Assembly (NCBI RefSeq): GCF_947302755.1
Contig: NZ_CAMYWM010000008.1
Coordinates: forward strand, 1-36,861
Length of the DNA: 36,861 bases
Reading direction: 5' to 3'
Source: an uncultured Anaerovibrio sp.
Lineage (GTDB): Bacteria; Bacillota; Negativicutes; Selenomonadales; Selenomonadaceae
In this document: one piece after another, positions 34,082-36,861 of the stretch
Numbering within the stretch: position 1 is the stretch's first letter
How the letters are laid out: each line of letters starts with the position of its first letter
Program-made: the position numbers and the translations under genes
Notes under the pieces: generated by a model
What the model was told of the DNA's origin: nothing
Database searches by the model: none
What the model saw: only the letters and a program-made list of their open reading frames with translations

Positions 34082-35174
34082 CCTGTTTAGCTCCATTGTC
34101 CTCATTTTCCCCAGCTTCCTGGGTTACCTTGTCCTTTAATACATACTCTCTTCCCGACTCCCCGCCGTGGGTCCGGGCATATTCCTCATGGAAGCGGCGC
34201 CGCTTCAGCAGGGCCCGCTCTATATCATCCAGTTCCTCCTCGGGAACCTCCTCCGTGGGCAGTGACTCCCCCGCCGTGGCCCCCTTCGGCAAGGTGGCAG
34301 ACACTGCCTTCGGCTCCCGGCTCTTCATAAGCAGGAAGGTCAGGCCACCAAATATAAGGCCAAGAACTGCCCCGGCCCCCATGCCCACGGTGCTGCCCTG
34401 CCGGGTCCAGCTGTCCTGGGGGGCCATCCTTACCTGCCAATAGCCCCCGGGAACCCGGGCCGAGGCCGAGGCAAATTCCCCTTCCACCTCTGTCTCGGAG
34501 CAGGCAATAAGGCCATCATTTTCCAAATTCTTATTGTTGCCGTACAGGGCGTAGCTGTCCCCGGAATTTTGCAGGGCCTGATAGGCCTCATTGACGATCA
34601 CATCGGGCAGCTTCATGGTCACCGATACGTTGCCGATATAGTCGAATTGGCTGGTACGGGAGTTAAAGGCCAGCACCGGGGACATGGCAATAACCACCAT
34701 GGTGCCGTCCTGGCGGGTAACGGGCCCCACCACCATGGAAACCCCATCCCCCCGCATGGCCTCCTCCTGCAGCTTGGCAAAGGCCGCCGCCAGTCCCGGA
34801 TCCCCGCCTATGCTGAACCCGGCCGGGGAGGACATAGGGGGCCGCCCCATGGGACTGTACTGTACCCCGGTGGCGTGACTGCCATTTCCCAGCACGGACT
34901 GGGCGGCCGGCAGGAACCAGGCATCACTGGTCCGCTGCTGCCGGGCCATATCGGCCAGCCGTATGGTGTCCGCCGTAAGGCCCCGGGTTATCAGCTGGAG
35001 ACTGGCCCCGTACTCGTCAGCAGTCTCCTGGGTTCTGGCCAAATTGGTCCGATGGACATAGTGATAGACCCCCATCAGGCCCATAAAAACCCCTCCGGCC
35101 ACCACCAGTCCCACCACAATGGACACCAGCCATTTATTCCGCCATATATTCGTTGTCGACTTATTTTTTATCAT
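34062..35174 (-). CDS. Orphan membrane sensor with CHASE-like periplasmic domain
   Basis: A 370-residue membrane protein. First membrane segment at about 15-37, a large extracytoplasmic domain (about 40-258) and a second membrane segment (about 262-283), followed by an 85-residue charged cytoplasmic tail with no catalytic domain. The periplasmic part has CHASE-like features: ADTIRLADMARQQRTSDAWFLPA, ATGVQYSPMG, VSMVVGPVTRQDGTMVVIAMSPV and FDYIGNVSVTMKLPDVI. CHASE domains normally sit on kinases or GGDEF/EAL proteins and bind small ligands. Here signal output must go through a partner, or the tail acts otherwise. Start at 35174 follows GGGGGA. The next gene overlaps its end. Confidence 0.65.
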   Translation of the reverse strand: MIKNKSTTNIWRNKWLVSIVVGLVVAGGVFMGLMGVYHYVHRTNLARTQETADEYGASLQLITRGLTADTIRLADMARQQRTSDAWFLPAAQSVLGNGSHATGVQYSPMGRPPMSSPAGFSIGGDPGLAAAFAKLQEEAMRGDGVSMVVGPVTRQDGTMVVIAMSPVLAFNSRTSQFDYIGNVSVTMKLPDVIVNEAYQALQNSGDSYALYGNNKNLENDGLIACSETEVEGEFASASARVPGGYWQVRMAPQDSWTRQGSTVGMGAGAVLGLIFGGLTFLLMKSREPKAVSATLPKGATAGESLPTEEVPEEELDDIERALLKRRRFHEEYARTHGGESGREYVLKDKVTQEAGENEDNGAKQDDEQEK

Positions 35175-35284
35175 AAGGTTGGTCCCCCTCAAGCAACAGG
35201 TACCATTGTCCCACAGTTCCACTAGGCTTCATAGCCTGAAATAGAATTTATATAACAATTGTGTTATACTTAGTTGTGTCATAT

Positions 35285-35479
35285 TTATTGCGGCTTTGCC
35301 AATTTTTCCCGAACCAGGCGATTGAATTTCACCCGGGGCAGCATGACGAAATGACCACACCCCTGGCATATGAGGCCGATATCCATCCCCACCCGGTTTA
35401 TCTCCCACAGGCGGCTGCCGCAGGGATGGGGCTTCTTCATGCGCACCACGTCACCAATTGCAATTTCTATTTTTTCCAT
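35285..35479 (-). CDS. DUF951 family small protein
   Basis: A 64-residue protein of the DUF951 family, common in Firmicutes. It contains GDVVRMKKPHPCGSRLWEINRVGMDIGLICQGCGHFVMLPR; the cysteines in HPCGS and CQGCG could bind a metal ion. The fold is small and basic, compatible with nucleic-acid or translation-linked function, but none is established. AGGTGA precedes the ATG. It has its own promoter and lies about 110 bases before the sensor gene. Confidence 0.88.
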   Translation of the reverse strand: MEKIEIAIGDVVRMKKPHPCGSRLWEINRVGMDIGLICQGCGHFVMLPRVKFNRLVREKLAKPQ

Positions 35480-35495
35480 AAAATCACCTAATACA

Positions 35496-35524
35496 ATTGT
35501 ACAGATTTTTTAAGCCAATGGCAA
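35496..35524 (-). promoter_or_regulatory. Promoter of the DUF951 gene
   Basis: On the minus strand TTGCCA (35524-35519), exactly 17 bases, then TACAAT (35501-35496). The start would be near 35489, only about ten bases before the ATG, so the leader is very short. Confidence 0.7.
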
Positions 35525-35539
35525 TAACCCATGAAATGA

Positions 35540-35743
35540 AGACTTAATTTAGATAGGTTTTTAACGAGAGCCTGTGAATTAAGCCGAATTTTTTCTGTTG
35601 CTTAGCTGAGTACGGAACCGCCACCTGATATAACGAGCTTTAAGATGTCCCCCACCTCTTTAGGTGGGGGAAAACAAACTACAACAGCTGGCGAGCATAT
35701 CTCCCAGCTCGTTGAAACGCTAATTGGAAGATTTTTCTTCTAA
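35540..35743 (+). pseudogene. Possible decayed mobile-element 3' end with interrupted reading frame
   Basis: One plus-strand frame reads RFLTRACELSRIFSVA, a stop (35603-35605), then LSTEPPPDITSFKMSPTSLGGG and on to a stop at 35741. It has no start codon of its own and no recognised domain. Within it lies a perfect hairpin, CCCCCACCT-CTTT-AGGTGGGGG (35649-35670), of the kind found at the right ends of IS200/IS605-type (TnpB) elements. I read this as a possible remnant of such an end; the assignment is weak. Confidence 0.3.
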
Positions 35744-35769
35744 AGAAGAAAAATTTGAACAATGGCGTT
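35632..35769 (+). other. Highly structured region upstream of the amidase gene
   Basis: A closing stem AACGAGCT (35632-35639) with AGCTCGTT (35706-35713) encloses the hairpin at 35649-35670. A competing stem AGCTGG (35686-35691) with CCAGCT (35704-35709) uses the same bases, so two exclusive folds are possible. A further hairpin ATTTTTCTTC-TAAA-GAAGAAAAAT (35731-35754) sits inside AACGC (35716-35720) with GCGTT (35765-35769). It could be a leader switch for the downstream gene or the folded end of an old mobile element. The remaining gap between DUF951 and the amidase holds only the DUF951 promoter. Confidence 0.45.
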
Positions 35770-35820
35770 ATAAGGCAGTCCCGGAGCCCGTTAACATGGA
35801 ATTAAAGGAGCAAAAAAATT

Positions 35821-36612
35821 ATGAAGGTATCTGCTATCCAGCTGCCCATTCTGCTGGGCAACCGACTACACAATACAACTGTAATGGAGCGCATGGTCAA
35901 TGAGACCGTCTCCCGGCGGCCGGATGTCATAGTCCTGCCGGAGCTGTGGACCACCGGCTTTTATCCGCAGCCTGTCCAGCAGTTTGCCGATTTGGATGGG
36001 GACAGCATTGTAAAAACCATGTCCGCCCTGGCGAAAAGGTATATGGTAAATATTGTGGCGGGCTCCGTGGCGGTAAACCGGGGTGGGAAAATCTACAATT
36101 CCAGCTACGTATTTAACCGGTCCGGCCATCTGGTCACCACCTACGACAAGGTCCATCTTTTTTCCCCCTCAGGGGAGGCTGAGGATTTTGCGGCGGGGAA
36201 CAGGGCCGTGACCTTTGTGCTGGATGGAGTGAAATGCGGTCTGGCCATCTGCTATGACTTGCGGTTTCCCGAATTTATCCGCAAGCTGGCCCTGGAGGAA
36301 ATCAGCGTCCTGTTTATTCCCGCCGCCTGGCCTATAGAACGGATTGTACACTGGGACACCCTGGTACGGGCCCGGGCTATTGAAAATCAGATGTTTGTGG
36401 TGGCAGTCAACGGCATTTCCAATCCGGATGACAATGACTTCCACCTGGGGGGCAGCTCCGCCATCATCGACCCCTGGGGGGAAATCCTGGCCCAGGCCTC
36501 CACCACCCATTTGGAAGGAGAAATTATTCAGGCCAACCTGCGCATCGCCATGCAGCATAAAATACACGAGACCATCGATGTATTTAAGGACCGGAGACCA
36601 GAGATTTACTAA
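35821..36612 (+). CDS. Carbon-nitrogen hydrolase (nitrilase superfamily, omega-amidase-like)
   Basis: A 263-residue cytoplasmic amidase of the nitrilase superfamily. The catalytic triad is complete: Glu41 in VLPELWTTGFY, Lys110 in YDKVHLF, Cys144 in GLAICYDLRFPEF. Trp in IPAAWP and the VNGIS region fit the branch that includes omega-amidase (YafV/Nit2-like), which hydrolyses alpha-ketoglutaramate or related omega-amides from transamination or methionine salvage. The exact substrate is not shown by sequence. It is the only plus-strand gene in the window. GGAG lies about ten bases before the ATG. A convergent structured RNA follows. Confidence 0.88.
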   Translation: MKVSAIQLPILLGNRLHNTTVMERMVNETVSRRPDVIVLPELWTTGFYPQPVQQFADLDGDSIVKTMSALAKRYMVNIVAGSVAVNRGGKIYNSSYVFNRSGHLVTTYDKVHLFSPSGEAEDFAAGNRAVTFVLDGVKCGLAICYDLRFPEFIRKLALEEISVLFIPAAWPIERIVHWDTLVRARAIENQMFVVAVNGISNPDDNDFHLGGSSAIIDPWGEILAQASTTHLEGEIIQANLRIAMQHKIHETIDVFKDRRPEIY

Positions 36613-36630
36613 CTAAGAATACAGTAATAG

Positions 36631-36799
36631 AAAAAACGGCAGGGGCAGTTTACTTGAACATTAAGCTGTGGTGCGTCAGAAAATATTTTTTTCATACCTG
36701 CATTAGTAAGAAAAATTATAATTTTTCTTGCTATTCAAATAGTTGAAAAACAATATTTTTAGTACCACAGCTGAGTGAAAGGAAACTGTCACTGCCGTT
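36631..36799 (-). ncRNA. Rod-shaped structured RNA, 6S-like candidate
   Basis: A 165-base interrupted long hairpin. Closing stem of 17 positions (36635-36651 with 36783-36799, 15 paired), an internal loop, a perfect nine-base stem AGCTGTGGT/ACCACAGCT (36664-36672 with 36764-36772), an eight-base stem AAAATATT/AATATTTT (36680-36687 with 36752-36759), a large AT-rich bubble, and a terminal 22-base palindrome (36708-36729). On the minus strand the closing stem is followed by TTTTTT (36636-36631), so the RNA would end there as with an intrinsic terminator. Size and rod shape with a large bubble resemble 6S RNA. A TTAAAT -10-like box lies just upstream; the -35 is weak. Confidence 0.45.
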
Positions 36800-36861
36800 A
36801 TCTTATTTAAATACTCAACTTTCCCAGCATAAATTCTGGAACAATCCCTTAATATACCTGC

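Noticed and set aside
35600-35670. T-box or cobalamin riboswitch upstream of the amidase
   Set aside because: The segment GGAACCGCCACC superficially recalls T-box or B12-box sequences, but neither the AGGGTGGNACCGCG core nor a proper B12 box is present.

Overview
The window looks like the chromosome of a motile, Gram-negative-type (diderm) Firmicute of the class Negativicutes, probably a Selenomonadales relative. Three things point there. It has an SLH-domain porin of the OmpM type. It has an outer-membrane (OM) assembly cluster (lpxD, several ompH/skp-like genes, bamA, tamB, tolC, mlaEFD) in one continuous array. It also has flagellar P- and L-ring genes next to an mreB/mbl-flgF-flgG block that resembles mbl-flhO-flhP of Bacillus. 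No rRNA, tRNA, CRISPR array or complete insertion sequence is seen. The exact genus cannot be read from the sequence. Almost every gene lies on the minus strand, so the layout below runs from high to low coordinates.

Right end (36.8-35.3 kb): a rod-shaped structured RNA candidate (6S-like, minus strand) converges on the only plus-strand gene, a nitrilase-superfamily amidase. The gene is preceded by a highly folded non-coding stretch that may be the remnant of a mobile element. A small DUF951 protein with its own promoter follows. Next (35.2-30.1 kb) is an envelope and signalling block: an orphan CHASE-like membrane sensor, an overlapping small secreted protein, the OmpM porin with a strong promoter and a folded leader, and a REC-GGDEF-EAL response regulator whose GGDEF motif is degenerate but whose EAL motif is intact. 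Then comes sucCD (29.8-27.7 kb), with its own promoter and terminator.

From 27.5 to 21.5 kb an apparent operon runs mreB-flgF-flgG-flgA-flgH-flgI-flgJ. It supplies cell-shape actin, rod proteins, the P-ring and its chaperone, the L-ring and the rod-capping protein. It is followed by an AMIN plus phosphodiester-glycosidase protein and a large secreted SpoIVB-like (S55) protein interrupted by a Lys/Glu-rich repeat.

From 17.2 to 0.1 kb lies the OM cluster: mlaE-mlaF-mlaD (phospholipid transport; MlaD carries a C-terminal OM beta-barrel), tolC, tamB, a sigma-70 family factor, a single-pass membrane protein that could be its anti-sigma, bamA, an uncharacterised OM protein translationally coupled to bamA, three ompH/skp-like genes of different topology, and lpxD. 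Together these cover lipid A acylation, OM protein chaperoning and insertion, phospholipid traffic across the envelope and export.

Two families of palindromic intergenic repeats are scattered in the window: family 1 at 6.8-7.0, 25.4 and 27.6 kb, family 2 at the window start and 29.85 kb. They sit at gene ends and in leaders. In family 1 the stem sequences differ in a compensatory way.
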